Source: Buchnera aphidicola (Pemphigus populi) (GTDB lineage: Bacteria; Pseudomonadota; Gammaproteobacteria; Enterobacterales; Enterobacteriaceae). From it: DNA of 64,000 nucleotides. Shown here in pieces: positions 63,470-64,000 of this stretch (the stretch's first letter is position 1; every line of letters starts with the position of its first letter). The DNA lies in contig NZ_OZ060372.1 of the NCBI RefSeq assembly GCF_964058935.1, positions 248,001-312,000 on the forward strand, in the 5' to 3' direction. Both the position numbers and the translations under genes were made by a program. The notes beneath the pieces were generated by a model. That model did not search any database and was not told the origin of the DNA. It worked only from the letters and a program-made list of their open reading frames with translations.

Positions 63470-64000
63470 ATGACTATTAGAGTAGGAATAAATGGTTTTG
63501 GACGAATAGGAAGAATAGTGTTTCGTATGGCTCAATTGCGTTCTGATATTGAAATAGTAGCTATTAATGATATTTTAGATGCAAAATATATTGGCTATAT
63601 GCTGAAATACGATTCCACGCATGGAAGATTTTTTAAAAATATAATGGTTAAAGATAATATATTAATTATTAATGAAAAAAATGTTTATCTTTCTTCAGAA
63701 AAAGATCCAACTAAATTAATGTGGAAATCATTAAATATTGATGTTGTTGTAGAGTCTACAGGTATTTTTTTAACTAAAGAAAGTGCTTATAAACATATTT
63801 CTGCTGGGGCAAAAAAAGTAGTAATTACCGGACCTTCTAAAGATGATACACCAATGTTCGTTAGAGGTGCTAATTTTCATAAATACGCTGGTCAAAAAAT
63901 TGTTTCCAATGCATCCTGTACAACTAATTGTTTAGCTCCTCTCGCTAAAGTAATAAATGACAAATTTGTTATTCTTGAAGGACTAATGACAACAGTCCAC
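63470..64000 (+). CDS. gapA: Glyceraldehyde-3-phosphate dehydrogenase A, 5' part
   Basis: Glycolytic enzyme, partial: 177 codons are visible and the frame is open at the window edge. The NAD-binding start [19 protein letters not shown] and the catalytic cysteine in [12 protein letters not shown] are present, and [11 protein letters not shown] follows the family. The frame is uninterrupted and the protein should be full length (331 in E. coli). Confidence 0.96.
   Translation, partial: MTIRVGINGFGRIGRIVFRMAQLRSDIEIVAINDILDAKYIGYMLKYDSTHGRFFKNIMVKDNILIINEKNVYLSSEKDPTKLMWKSLNIDVVVESTGIFLTKESAYKHISAGAKKVVITGPSKDDTPMFVRGANFHKYAGQKIVSNASCTTNCLAPLAKVINDKFVILEGLMTTVH

Overview
This window comes from a very AT-rich, reduced gammaproteobacterial chromosome. 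Gene content, gene order, the separation of 16S from 23S rRNA, lone trpDCBA genes and poly(A)-interrupted genes all point to Buchnera aphidicola, the primary endosymbiont of aphids. I cannot name the host from the sequence. Nearly every protein is a recognisable, usually full-length orthologue of an E. coli gene. I see no insertion sequence, phage, CRISPR array, toxin or defence island, and no undescribed multi-gene system.

Layout. 1-8.9 kb: 3' part of dnaE, proS, the flagellar export genes flhB-flhA, argS. 8.9-11.1 kb: a 16S rRNA gene with tRNA-Ile(GAU) and tRNA-Ala(UGC), a near-consensus promoter and a perfect 26-bp processing stem; no 23S follows. 11.0-14.2 kb: gloB, rnhA/dnaQ, tRNA-Asp, gpt. 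14.4-16.5 kb: grpE, a ratA relic, smpB, tadA. 16.5-21.4 kb: the minus-strand operon lepA-lepB-rnc-era-acpS. 21.8-25.1 kb: mnmA-hflD-purB. 25.7-33.3 kb: fabI (frame broken at a poly(A) tract), rnb, a possible small membrane ORF, ychE, lipB, lipA, pyrF, ribA. 33.9-38.4 kb: hns, cls, yciA-yciB-yciC. 38.5-42.8 kb: trpD-trpCF-trpB-trpA. 43.3-46.2 kb: an EamA transporter, rluB (also poly(A)-broken), sohB. 46.2-51.2 kb: a 1.57-kb gap that looks like decayed topA, suhB, rlmN, and a 1.3-kb gap that looks like decayed ispG. 51.2-53.9 kb: hisS, glyA. 54.1-57.9 kb: bioD, bioB, bioA. 57.9-64 kb: pgl, mfd and the 5' part of gapA.

Functionally the window shows the usual symbiont bargain: provisioning (tryptophan, riboflavin, biotin steps, lipoate, one-carbon units via GlyA) plus a minimal information-processing core (DnaE, DnaQ, RNase H, RNase III, RNase II, tRNA and rRNA modification, aminoacyl-tRNA synthetases).

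The most interesting signals concern decay and retained function. SuhB has lost most of its phosphatase metal ligands while staying full length, which fits retention for its rRNA antitermination role. fabI and rluB each need one extra A in a homopolymer to restore the frame. topA, ispG and ratA appear as in-place relics. gloB has lost its stop and reads into the antisense of tRNA-Ala. Relic calls and homology statements are hand comparisons from memory of E. coli proteins; no search was run.
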